The position numbers were made by a program, and so were the translations under genes. 64,000 nt of DNA from Lasiosphaeria ovina (Eukaryota > Ascomycota > Sordariomycetes > Sordariales > Lasiosphaeriaceae). The stretch lies in NCBI GenBank assembly GCA_033439765.1, contig JAULSN010000009.1, forward strand, positions 806,001 through 870,000, in the 5' to 3' direction. The notes under the pieces are model-generated. The model saw only the letters and a program-made list of their open reading frames with translations, was not told the DNA's origin and ran no database searches. Positions 35,044 through 43,779 of this stretch are shown in pieces. Every line of letters begins with the position of its first letter. The stretch's first letter is position 1.

Positions 35044-35185
35044 AGTCGTCCGTCGCGCTACTACTAGCTAGGAATGGACTTGGCTTAAGAATAGAGTAAG
35101 TGGAATATCGAGTAGATTAAGATATTGACCTGAAGAAAAAAGCAAGTTAGCAAATAAGATAGGCTAAAATAAGCTACCTGGCAAG

Positions 35186-35383
35186 TCAGGAAGGGGTCGC
35201 TGAACGGTGCCTCCGGCACCTCGGTATTGCGCGGCTTAAGGAATCCGAGGATTGTCCGATCGACCAGTCCCCCGAGTCCATTTCGACACGGACGTAAACT
35301 GGCCACTCACCGTTCGAAAAATATTCGGCACCCTCACGGTAAAAGAGAAGAGACAGCCTCTCTACGCCACCTCGGGCTCGCAA
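35186..35383 (-). CDS. Short unrecognised frame, possibly an exon upstream of the bHLH gene
   Basis: A 65-codon minus frame with a protein-like segment (GVERLSLLFYREGAEYFSNGEWPVYVRVEMDSG in composition). It could be a separate exon of the bHLH gene, which lies in the same orientation downstream, but no clear splice sites were confirmed. Unknown function. Confidence 0.2.
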   Translation of the reverse strand: MRARGGVERLSLLFYREGAEYFSNGEWPVYVRVEMDSGDWSIGQSSDSLSRAIPRCRRHRSATPS

Positions 35384-35556
35384 GCTCGCCTACGGTGGCT
35401 CCGTTCAGCTAAATGATGGAAGAATATAGGGGAAACTTACCTTGAGAACGATATATAGGTACCAAGGTTCTCTCCGTATTTGCCAAAAGAAAAGGGGAGG
35501 AAGAGAAAAGGGGAGGGCATAAGGGAGATATACGAAAGAGAAAAGCAAAGTCTGCC

Positions 35557-35890
35557 CAGCCTGATGCCCCCGAGCCGAGGTATAAGCGAAGTCCAAGCCA
35601 TCATTTCCACATACATACTCCGCTGGGCCCACAATCTAGTCACCACTTTCCTGCCCACGGCAAAGGCAAATACGGAGAACCTCCGTACCTTGTGATTACC
35701 CTCTCTCGTATACATGTCTTTCTCAGCCTAATGCCCCCGAGGCGAGGCATAAGCGAAGTTCAAGCCATTCTTTCCATATATATACTCCGCTATAGCCCAT
35801 AATCTAGTTATTACTTTCCTGCCTACGGCAAAGGCAAACACGGAGAACCCCGGTACCTTGTAATTACCCTCTCTCGCATACGTGTCTTTC
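35557..35890. repeat. Two-copy tandem repeat, period 167 bp
   Basis: The unit starting 'cagcctgatgcccccgagcc' at 35557 repeats at 35724 with a few percent divergence, including 'ataagcgaagt', 'ccgcta/gggccca' and 'ttaccctctctcg'. The second copy ends near 35890. Differences are mostly C/T transitions. Confidence 0.8.
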
Positions 35891-35967
35891 TCGGTTATTA
35901 AGTTACCGGCCAAAAAAGCCTGATTCCCCCCTCGCACCTATATATTCCTACCACGGCCCTGACTACC

Positions 35968-36345
35968 GTGTCTAGGGGAGTTCTCCTCGACCATATATAT
36001 TATCATTATAATAATCATGTCTTCACCAACCGGTCGAGGAGCTCGACCACCCGATCCATCGACGGAGAGGAGTCGGGCTCGATCTGGGCGAACTACGAGG
36101 AGCGTGGTGTCTGTACTAGACGCGCTTCCCCAAACTACTCAATCTCGGCCACTCCGAGGGGGGTGGTCGCCTCCCCCAAATTACTCAACCTCTGCCACTC
36201 CCAAGGGGGTGGCGGGTGTTCGGATATCTTGATCACCGTAAGTGCCTGCCTACATCTGCGTGTCGTTCGCCTGTCTAGCACAATCTGATACGCTCGCTAG
36301 GTCGTAGGCGTCACGGGGGCGGGCAAAACCAGCTTCATCAAAAAA
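35968..36345 (+). pseudogene. 5' end of a P-loop NTPase/GTPase-like gene, cut after Walker A
   Basis: The open frame from 35968 reads through a Ser/Arg/Gly-rich leader to CSDILIT. An intron at 36238-36300 (GTAAGT...CGCTAG) then joins in frame to VVGVTGAGKTSFI at 36301-36339. DxLIxVxGVTGAGKxSFI is the start of a common fungal family of small P-loop GTPase-like proteins. Directly after FI the sequence becomes aaaaaat repeats and a minisatellite, with no switch or NKxD motifs, so the gene is truncated there. The exact start is uncertain. Confidence 0.5.
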
Positions 36346-36520
36346 ATAAAAAAAATAAAAAAAATAAAAAGAGAGACAGGGCGCCGCCAACTCGCACTAC
36401 CCCACGGGCCCATGGGCGGGCAAATTACTCAACCCCGGCCACTCCGACGGGGGTGGCCCCCTCCCCCAAATTACTCAACCTCGGCCACTCCGAGGGGGGT
36501 GGTCGCCTCCCCCAAATTTG
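36132..36520 (+). repeat. GC-rich minisatellite (actccgaggggggtgg type), two blocks
   Basis: Units of about 40-50 bases with 'aattactcaacctcggccac', then 'tccgaggggggtgg' and 'cgcctccccca' occur twice at 36132-36215 and twice or more at 36421-36518. The blocks are separated by the P-loop exon and an a/aaaaaat repeat at 36340-36370. Confidence 0.75.
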
Positions 36521-36822
36521 AGGGGGGGGGGCACCTTTCCCCGCGATAACGTCGGCGGCCCGGGGGGGGCAGCTCAATCTCGCACTTTACCCTCTATCTT
36601 GAGCATCTCTTTCCTGGGCGTGGTGTCGCACCGGCTGCTCCCGTTGCACGTCGTTGGGGTCGAAGCAAAGACAGGAAATACACGGCGCTTCCCGCACCGC
36701 CACCCCAAACATCAACAATTGTCGATCCCCTCACCAAGGTCCCCTCAAACAAATTGTCGAGAGGAACCACCCAAGGGACGAGCGAGCGGCACGTATCAAC
36801 GTGTCCGATCTGGTTAACCACT

Positions 36823-36830
36823 GAGAGAGG

Positions 36831-36861
<31 letters not shown>

Positions 36862-36876
36862 CGAGAGAGCGAGAAA
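36823..36876 (+). repeat. GA microsatellite
   Basis: An uninterrupted gagaga run grades into gcgagaga units. Confidence 0.9.
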
Positions 36877-36890
36877 CAGCGCGACGCCCC

Positions 36891-36960
36891 GCAGCAACAA
36901 CGGCAGCAGCAACAACAGCGGCAGCAACAACAGCGGCAGCAGCAACAACAACAGCGGCAC
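36891..36960 (+). repeat. CAG/CAA polyGln-type trinucleotide repeat
   Basis: Mixed cagcaacaa/cggcag units, open as Gln-rich sequence in the frame 36754-37176 plus. That frame then continues with an unrecognised 70-residue segment ending near 37176. Whether this is a real gene is unclear. Confidence 0.8.
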
Positions 36961-37371
36961 TGGCTCTCAGATCTTCTTCCTGAAACTACCAGAAGGCGCT
37001 ATTCGCCGTTTTATGGCGTCTATTACCTCCTAGACGCCCCCCCATTTCCCTGCTTCGACGACGACTCGGAGGACGTCAGCGCCGCGCTGGCCTCGCTCCC
37101 CAAGATCGCCGTCGATGTTTGCCGACCAGGATGTAGTCGCCCTCGGCGTCCAAGGACGGCATCTTACGTTGCCTAGGACGGCCGAGAGCAGCGGCGACAG
37201 CCAAGACGGGCCACGGAGTGGGCGCGGAGGAGGAGGAGGAGGAGGAGGAGGGCAGGGCCGGGAATGAGGAGATCGAGAACCAAATGAAGCGGGATCGATC
37301 GCACGGAGCAGCGCAATGAGATCAGGATGCTTCTTCCAGGCGCGTGGAAATTCGAGCCAGAATCTCCACGT

Positions 37372-38078
37372 ATTAAGCAGACGGGTTAAATACGATGAGG
37401 ACGTGAAACCAGTCAATTTATATGCCAGAAAAAGCCGATGCATCTGAGTACAACGACCAAGAGTTGGCCAAGATACAAGACAAGGATCATATATTCTACT
37501 CACAGGACTATGTGGCCAATAAGAGAAATTAGTCATCCGGTAACACATCTAGCAACGGTCCGCTATCCCAATGTCCAGCATAACAAAAACTCTCTCTCAA
37601 GGTTGGTGCATAGGTAATGCTAATCAAGAACCTAAATGCTAAGCTAGTCAATGGTATAGTAGGACAAATAGTAAAGTTCATGTACCTTCCTGAGCGCAAG
37701 GACAGTTCTTTTCACAAGCAAGGAGAGATGGGTGTCAGCGTGCCTGTGGTAAGGTTCAACTTGGCTGACAAAAGAATGTTCATACAACCCATAGACTCCT
37801 CTGTATGGGAATCCAGGCACACCGAGAACAGCCTCATATGCAGCCGTAAGCAAATACCACTAATACTTGCTTGGGCCATAACCATACACAAGTCACAGGG
37901 TCAGACAATACAACACCTTAGGATAGATATGAATGGCATATTTGAGTTCGGCCAGGCATACACAGCAGTAAGCAGGGCAGTGTCACCACATACACTGGAA
38001 GTAGTAAACTACCACCCTAATGGTGTACGAGTAGACCCTGAAACATTCGAGTTCTGCAAAGAGCACGACCTGTTCTGA
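37372..38078 (+). pseudogene. Pif1-family helicase, C-terminal part
   Basis: Pif1 enzymes are 5'-3' superfamily 1B DNA helicases. Here the segment DVKPVNLYARK (about 37399-37431) is followed, after one extra A in a five-A run, by DASEYNDQELAKI. Later come LSLKVGA, an in-frame TAG exactly where Pif1 proteins have Gln, and VMLIKNLNAKLVNG. The open part 37617-38078 holds the conserved late motifs: PLILAWAITIHKSQGQT (motif V region) and FGQAYTAVSRA (motif VI with the arginine finger), ending naturally at TGA 38078. In-frame stops are TAG 37530, TAA 37581 and TAG 37611. Motifs I-IV (Walker A/B) are missing. The canonical spacing argues against a Helitron helicase, which has a different motif VI. 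Confidence 0.8.
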
Positions 38079-38165
38079 TTCACGGCATTACTTACTTTTA
38101 AAACTGATTATTTAAGCAACCTCGTTGCTTCAAGCACCGATTGGACCAGACACAATACCGTTACA

Positions 38166-38740
38166 ATGCAGCAAAGCTATACAGACAACAACGCAGGTAA
38201 TGCTGTACACACTAAGCCGCTATCCATACGCAGACATATAAAGGTGAACAATCATGTAAGTGTGGTAAATATATACGTGGATGGATCGTGCCTGGACAAT
38301 GGAACAGACAGGGCTATAGCTGGGATGGGCATCCACATAGGTGACACAGAGGGTCTAGACGTGAGCGATGGTGTACCAAGTGAGCTAAAGCAGACCAATC
38401 AGGTTGCGGAGCTTACCGCCATAAGACGAGCTTGCGATATAGTGAAGCAGCAGAGGTGGACAAAATGTAGCCATACATACTGACTCTGCTTATAGCATCA
38501 ACTGCCTTGGCATATGGTACGATAGCTGGAGAAACAGAGGATGGCTGACTACTAAGGGTACGACCCCGGAGAACCTTGATCTGATAAAGAGCACACATGG
38601 GATCATAGATAGCCTCAGGGAATCCAATGTGCGCGTAGAGCTGGTTGAGGTACGTGCCCATAGCACAGACGTTGGAAACAACAAAGCGAACAATCTTGCA
38701 GTAGCCGGGTCAACAGCTGCAAGGGTAAAGCTAGCGTTGG
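38166..38740 (+). pseudogene. Type I ribonuclease H, one-base frameshift
   Basis: RNase HI cleaves the RNA strand of RNA-DNA hybrids. From ATG 38166 the frame gives VVNIYVDGSCLDNG with the first catalytic Asp at codon 280-282 of 38 kb, AGMGIHIG, then QVAELTAI with the catalytic Glu at 38409-38411. An extra base in the acaaaatg run near 38465 shifts the frame; the continuation has HTDSAYSIN with the third acidic residue at 38482-38484, then RGWLTTKG and VRAHSTDVGNNKANNLA. The last catalytic position, normally Asp in the final helix, is Asn. It starts 88 bases after the helicase stop on the same strand. After about 38740 the frame runs on without a stop into the next region. Confidence 0.8.
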
Positions 38741-39950
38741 ATGCCACAACCACAGCGATGAGGTTGCACACGGATCCTACTGACATAGCTGCATTCAGTG
38801 GCATGGCTGAGAAGATAAGTGGGATACTAGATAAGCACAAGACTGTTCTCGATGCGGCCTCTGTGAACAGCTACGCGGGTGATGCTAGCACTGTGCCAAG
38901 GCATATGCCAAGTATGGAATACACCAACACAGAACCTGATCCTAGGATATTGGCAGATGATAGCAGAATCAGTTTGCCAAAGATGGAAATTGAGCTGGGT
39001 ATAGCCATACACATGATAGAAGAAGTGGGTTCAAGACTGGCTGTAGTAGAGAGTCGATTAGATAACATAGAGAGTAATCTAACGAATATGGCTAACGACT
39101 TTAACTCGTACTTCGGGAATGCTGGAATGAAATTGAATCAGGTATTGACAAGGGTTCGTGGACAATCTAGAGGAGCTCAACGAGCCACTGATGGACAAGT
39201 TGAACTATACAGTCAGGAAGAGACAGCTCTGGTCACTGAGAGACACTGGTGCATGCCTCAAGGTACGTGGCTCTGGTTGGAGCTACAACGGAGTACCGCT
39301 CCGGGGAAACATACACACAGCAGTGGATATGCTAGCTATGTCCTTTGGGTCACCACTAAGTGTACATTCTAATCACGCATGGATAGAGTCCATGGGGGCT
39401 AAAGATAGTACTTTCTCAATGGGAATATACACACAGCCTCTGGAGACCACAGCCGTTCCTGGAGTAAATGGCACAATACAGAACTGCCAATTAGTCGATC
39501 TGGCTACAGAAGGCGATAATGAGTATCCCGACGAGGAATACAGAAATGAGTTTATAGACACATACGATGGATTCCTATGTAGATTGTTCACGCCACATAC
39601 TGCTGAAGCCGGTCGTGTGAGAAGAGTGTGTTCTAATATTTACGTGAGGATCCTATGAAATGCCATGATATCTCGGCTTCAACAGGGTATAAGCATAGCC
39701 TCGCGCTACGAAAATGGAACAAAGCAATAGATACTGTACTATATGGGTAAGTTTGTCAAGTGCACGTCTGGATCTATATATGCACTAAGAAATTACCTAG
39801 TATCGTCATCTTTCACCAGCCCACATAGTGCTACAATATACATTGATGTGGACACACGTTGTGCTATGGTAGGGATATCATCCGGTACACTAATGCGGCG
39901 TGACTCAAAAGAGATGCTAGTAGACACACTCTCCATGAAGAAGTCATCAT
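38740..39950 (+). pseudogene. Coiled-coil protein followed by RNA polymerase second-subunit-like region
   Basis: The RNase H frame continues into helices with SRLAVVESRLDNIESNL-type heptads. An extra G in agggtt (39151-39154) moves the reading to the frame LEELNEPLMDKLNYTVRK and a globular-looking region. At 39569-39628 this contains G-x2-C-x3-T-P-x5-G-x-V-R, the spacing of the 'GxxCPxxTPEGxxxGxVxxL' motif of Rpb2/beta subunits. After TGA 39656 and TAG 39728 the same frame resumes and includes ATIYIDVDTRCAMVGIS, comparable to the 'VFVNGxWVGI' strand that follows in Rpb2. Whether the RNase H and this region are one fused protein or two genes is not clear. The polymerase call rests on motif spacing alone. 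Confidence 0.4.
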
Positions 39951-40640
39951 GGCCTCGACGAGCCGAAAACCTGGCTCCACAGAGAAGTGACTCGACGCAT
40001 CAAGCCCGTGCTCGAGCTGCAAGCCGAGAAGCATCTACAGGTTGTCCAGAAGGCAATGGACACGAAGGCCGTCGCCATTGTCCAAGACGTCAAGGTCCAG
40101 ATCCTGCGAATGTGTTAGTGGACTAGACAATGTGCCTGTCTCACCCAGCTTCGAGGACGAGTCTGAAGAGAGCCGCCCGCCAAGCCCTAGTCCGTCGTCG
40201 GGGCTGATCGACTTTGACCAGATCCTCGAAGAGCTCAGAAACGAACCGCTCGTCCCTGGACTGTCCGATAACGCAGGAAGCCTTGGCTTGAATGCGTGCG
40301 TGCCGCAGGGCTTCCCTGGCGAGTCTTTCACTGACTCTGGCTACGTCTCCCATCCGTGGACGGTAGACGACAATGCCGGATATGAAGTCCAGGCCTACCA
40401 CATATTGAACCACGCGAGCTCGTCCTCTTTTCTATTCCGTATCTATAATCATATCGGTATCATCTTGACTTTATGCCCATTCAAGCCGGCGTCCAGCCGT
40501 TATCCTTTACACTTATTCTTATTTTATTATATCGCAGACTTCTGGTTTAATGGCCTTTGGCTTTTCTTGGGATTAGTGCTTGTGCTTGGTGCGGATTGGA
40601 GGAACACTGGCCTGCAATTGCCAAGACTTGTTGGCTAAGC
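39950..40640 (+). pseudogene. Host-type gene fragment beside the island (acidic/Ser-rich protein)
   Basis: GC-rich fungal codon usage resumes. A frame at about 39962-40115 gives a helix VTRRIKPVLELQAEKHLQVV, then 40120-40420 encodes a Ser/Pro/Asp-rich stretch with DFDQILEEL and ESFTDSGY, as in transcription-factor tails. 40430-40630 is hydrophobic. The island boundary lies just upstream, and the gene's 5' part is not seen on the other side. No family is recognised. Confidence 0.3.
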
Positions 40641-41169
40641 TATCTCAAATTTGGCAAAGATACATCTGTAACTTGAATAGCACCCGGATCATCCCCGCCA
40701 CCCCATTCCTCGCCAGTGTGGGGAGGAGCTTTCTCTTTCTGGGGAAGAGTTTCGTGTCGGGCCGCTAATAGGCGGCGCTCCCTTCCTCGTCTCGCTTCGT
40801 ATCGAGAGCAGCCGTCAAAAACAGGGAGAAGCTACCCTATGTTGAACACGGGGAGGTGCTAGCTAATATTTAACGAGGTTCTCGCCCTTGACTCAACCAC
40901 GCTTCTTACAAAATAGGGAAATAATTTTATTTAATGCAATGCATCTGAACCTCGGGGTCCGAGTTTCGATCATTCATTTTGAGCAAAATTTAGAACCACG
41001 TCCAGTTAACAGGGGTACTACAGTTAGTTGCCCAGGGGCATACACACCTGGCTGGCAATGGCTCAAATGTCAGTTGGTCAGTCATGCGGCGTGGTTGAGG
41101 AGTTCTGGAAAACCGCGCCTCCTCCGGCTTGATGAGGTTAGATAAAAGCAGAGATTCTTATTAACAAAT
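40641..41169. other. Intergenic upstream of the tRNA
   Basis: No frame of note; AT-richer near 40900-41000. Nothing recognised. Confidence 0.4.
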
Positions 41170-41264
41170 GGGCTGTTGGTCTAGAGGTATGATTCTCGCT
41201 TTGGGATCCCTACACCCACAAGTTCTTCTGCGAGAGGTCCCGGGTTCGATCCCCGGACAGCCCC
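41170..41264 (+). tRNA. tRNA-Pro (anticodon TGG) with 23-base intron
   Basis: The acceptor stem GGGCTGT (41170-41176) pairs with ACAGCCC (41257-41263), discriminator C. The T-stem CCGGG/CCCGG encloses TTCGATC. The anticodon stem CTCGC (41195-41199) pairs with GCGAG (41230-41234). The loop reads TTTGGG with anticodon TGG at 41202-41204, and an intron at 41206-41228 lies at the standard position after base 37. The mature length of 72 is normal for tRNA-Pro, which reads CCN proline codons. All stems are perfect, so this is probably the one functional gene I can be sure of here. Confidence 0.96.
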
Positions 41265-41277
41265 ATCACATGATTCC

Positions 41278-41287
41278 TTTTTTTTTT
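41278..41287 (+). terminator. RNA polymerase III T-run terminator
   Basis: Ten T residues begin 13 bases after the tRNA 3' end, the standard Pol III stop signal. Confidence 0.8.
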
Positions 41288-41589
41288 GGCTTTCCAACCC
41301 CTGGATTGCGGGTGGGATCAGCTCCGTTTCTTCCTGCATACCGGTTTCTTCAAAGGCCGAAACAACGTTGGCCTGCAGAGACTTTGCCAATGGGTAAACA
41401 CTTTCCCAGACGGCACTTTCCCAAATGACAACTGCAGCGTGCTGCTCGTCAGCTTGCGCCCCAGGGCATTGGAGGGTATGACAACGATAGTAACGAAATA
41501 TTGCAAACCGCCGGTCTTGGAAGCCTGCTAGTAGGTCAAGCTATAGTAGTTATAATAGTATGTTGGCTGACGTTACCTCTTTTGATATA
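41288..41589. other. Spacer between the tRNA and the RIP-hit gene
   Basis: No recognisable gene; the short frames are uninformative. Confidence 0.4.
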
Positions 41590-43309
41590 GGTTGAGGCCC
41601 CGACGCTGTATGTATCTGTAGACCCAAAAGATTGCCAGACCGCCATTACTAAGATCGGTCTCTCGATGCTCCAAGAAGTCGACTCTGTTATGCCGAAGCC
41701 CGAATCCAAGGACTATATCGAGCTTCTCACGACCTCGTTGGGTACTGAAAAGAGAGGGACAGACCTTAAGTTCCTTCTATTCGGAGTGCTCGTCAGGAAT
41801 AGCGAGGGCCAGGCGCCGTTCAACATTCTGTAGCCTTCGTTCGAGGACGCCTAGGAGGTGAGCAAACTATAGCTACTAAAGAAGCAAGGCCCAGACGATT
41901 ATATCGGTTTATTCTCGTCCAATACATTCAGTACTCTTATAATGCTTGACTTCTGGAACCCCATCTACTCTTGGCGACGTGGTGTCCTGATATAGTACGT
42001 TCCTTAGACGGGCCATATAGAACGGGACAAACTACGATCTGGAGGCTCGGTTCATCTAGAACGTTACTAACTCGCCGGAAGCCAAGAACAAACTGGCCGA
42101 TGGCCCCCGAGTTCCAGTCCCTACAGCTTCTCAAACTCAACCTTGCCACCTATTAGAGAAACATCGCCAAGTACTTCGCGGCTGTGGATAACTATGTGGA
42201 CTACCTATCTCTCGCAGAATCACGCCGGCGTATCTACCGTTCCCTTAGATTGGTTCACCCATGCCGTACGCTCTTGGAACCAGGCCAGACAAACCGCCCA
42301 TTGAGATGACAGCTAGCGGGAGGGTGCATATCTGCCCGCATGGTGCTTAATTTCTTGTGGTTGCTGGCAACTCTCTCTGGCCTGAATGGAACGAAGCACT
42401 TTGATGAGCCCTCAAAAAACACATATTAACAGCTACGACTCAAACCGGTCTTGTTAACGCTGTCGAGCTCTGTCCACAGCGATTTGAGATCTTATGCCAC
42501 ACTTTCCTAAAAGGGGTCTCCCAAAATGGATGCGGTAGCTGTCCTAGGCACTGGTATACGCTAGAATTCTCGCCACCGTTACGATAATTGCCGCCGCTGG
42601 GGACGACGCCTCCTTTGGTCTTCCAGGGGTGGGATTAACCACACGCGTGGAGCAGCCAGCTATTATCCTAAATGGAGAGACCTGAGTATCCTATTTCGAG
42701 TCTAAACCCGATAAAATCAGAAGATCGAAATGGTCCGAGAGAGGTTGGACGTATCGAGAAGGCCTATTTTCACGGCGACGTCTCTTCTTTGCTGAAGAAC
42801 AAGCCTACTTCGAATGTAACAACACCTGTTGCCAAGAGACGATTGCCTATGATCTTCATAATCTGAAAGACATAGCCGATAACCCTTTGGGGCTCTTCAC
42901 CGGTGGATTCAGCAATCATACAGATATTGTACTACGTATGCCTACCGGTATATTTGCTCTGGTTATTTGGTATGCTATCCGCATGGGGGAGGCGGAGGTG
43001 GAAGAAGCGGAGGGAGAGGCAGGCATCTAGGACTTCTTCGTCCCGAGGAGGGTAGGAATTACGAACCCTGTTAGGCTCTCGAAGACGAGCGATAGGAGCG
43101 GCCGCTACACTAGGCGGAACGTCTTATCGGCCGCGGAGTTCCTTTTCGAGTATGGTGACTACGATGGTGGGCTTGAAGGTCGACAACAACCATGGCTCCG
43201 AGAGATGGAGAATGCATTCCGCGTCTCCGCTTGTCGACTCATACCCGGCGGCGTCTTGGGTATAAAGCAGCGGATCGTAGGACGCTCGCTAAGTTATAGC
43301 TATACTTAG
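41590..43309 (+). pseudogene. RIP-damaged gene of unknown function (~570 codons)
   Basis: A long protein-like reading starts near VEAPTLYVSVDPKDC (41592) and runs through PKPESKDYIELLTTSLG, DLKFLLFGVLVRN, DDYIGLFSSNTF, YFAAVDNYVDYLSLAES (about 42170-42230), ALKKHILTATTQTGLVNAVEL (about 42410), YDLHNLKDIADNPLGLF (about 42860) and LFEYGDYDGG, ending SLSYSYT at TAG 43307-43309. It is interrupted repeatedly by TAG/TAA, often where Trp or Gln fits (IL*PSFEDA*EV, VP*TGHI), plus two TGA and a few frame shifts. This is C-to-T decay on both strands. The protein looks soluble and fungal, but I recognise no domain. Confidence 0.45.
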
Positions 43310-43339
43310 ATACAGATATGGCCTTTTTTTTTGGGTCTC

Positions 43340-43460
43340 CTCCACTGGTGGAAAGACACCACAACAACAAAAACAATAGTAAAACCAGGGCGAACCTTGG
43401 CGGGCGCAAGCGCAAGGTCCCCTCACAAGAAGGTCAAAGCAATAAGAAAAAGGCACTACT
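43340..43460 (+). repeat. Dispersed repeat, inverted copy at 55150-55262
   Basis: About 115 bases (ggtggaaagacaccacaaca..., aggtcccctcacaagaaggt) match the reverse complement of 55150-55262 with roughly 80-90 percent identity by eye. Both encode a Lys/Arg/Asn-rich peptide. Probably part of an unrecognised dispersed element. Confidence 0.65.
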
Positions 43461-43779
43461 GCGTGTAAAGCTATATTCTCTAATCCAACTATCTTACACG
43501 GCAGAGTCTTCCATTCCTTCTTACCGCTCTCGTTGCTTCTCGACCCTCCGTTTCGCTTAACCCTCCGTTCCCTCTCAATTCTCCCATCAAATCAATTCCT
43601 GGCCCTGCAGCGAGTCCAAATTACCAACCAGCTTCTCCAAACCCACCAGCATAGCCTCCAGGACAAATCAGCTACAGCTCACCCCAGCTCAGTATTGCGA
43701 ATGAAAAAGGAAATTTCGTGCGCCCAGATTCGTCGTAGACAACCAGGCTGTTTTTTCTCCCTTTCTTACGCCCGGAATG

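Larger units (their letters stand above)
37372..39950 (+). mobile_element. Virus-like island: Pif1 helicase, RNase H and RNA-polymerase-like genes
   Basis: Base composition drops visibly from the GC-rich surroundings at about 37370 and returns near 39950. Codons switch to A/T-ending forms with frequent ATA, AGT and AGA. All coding is on the plus strand, closely spaced and without introns: a Pif1-type helicase C-terminus, then RNase HI, then a protein with an RNA-polymerase second-subunit-like motif. Both end genes are incomplete, so this is an internal fragment of something larger. Three one-base insertions in short homopolymers and five in-frame stops show it is inactive, or that the sequence carries errors. 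No terminal repeats or target duplication were found. Viral origin is inference from gene content. Confidence 0.55.

Noticed and set aside
34075..35890. CRISPR-like array from repeated blocks
   Set aside because: Repeats are long, few, tied to exon-intron units or simple 167-bp duplication, and the genome is eukaryotic.
37617..38078. Pif1-like helicase read as the missing helicase domain of the Helitron at 22.5-23.8 kb
   Set aside because: Motifs V and VI are in the canonical Pif1 form with a short natural C-terminus, the gene is followed by RNase H, and base composition differs. Helitron helicases are part of a single very long protein.
38740..39370. The uncorrected end of the RNase H frame (to 39370) as the natural C-terminus
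   Set aside because: After 39155 that frame loses protein-like character while the +1 frame gains it, which indicates a one-base insertion rather than a real end.
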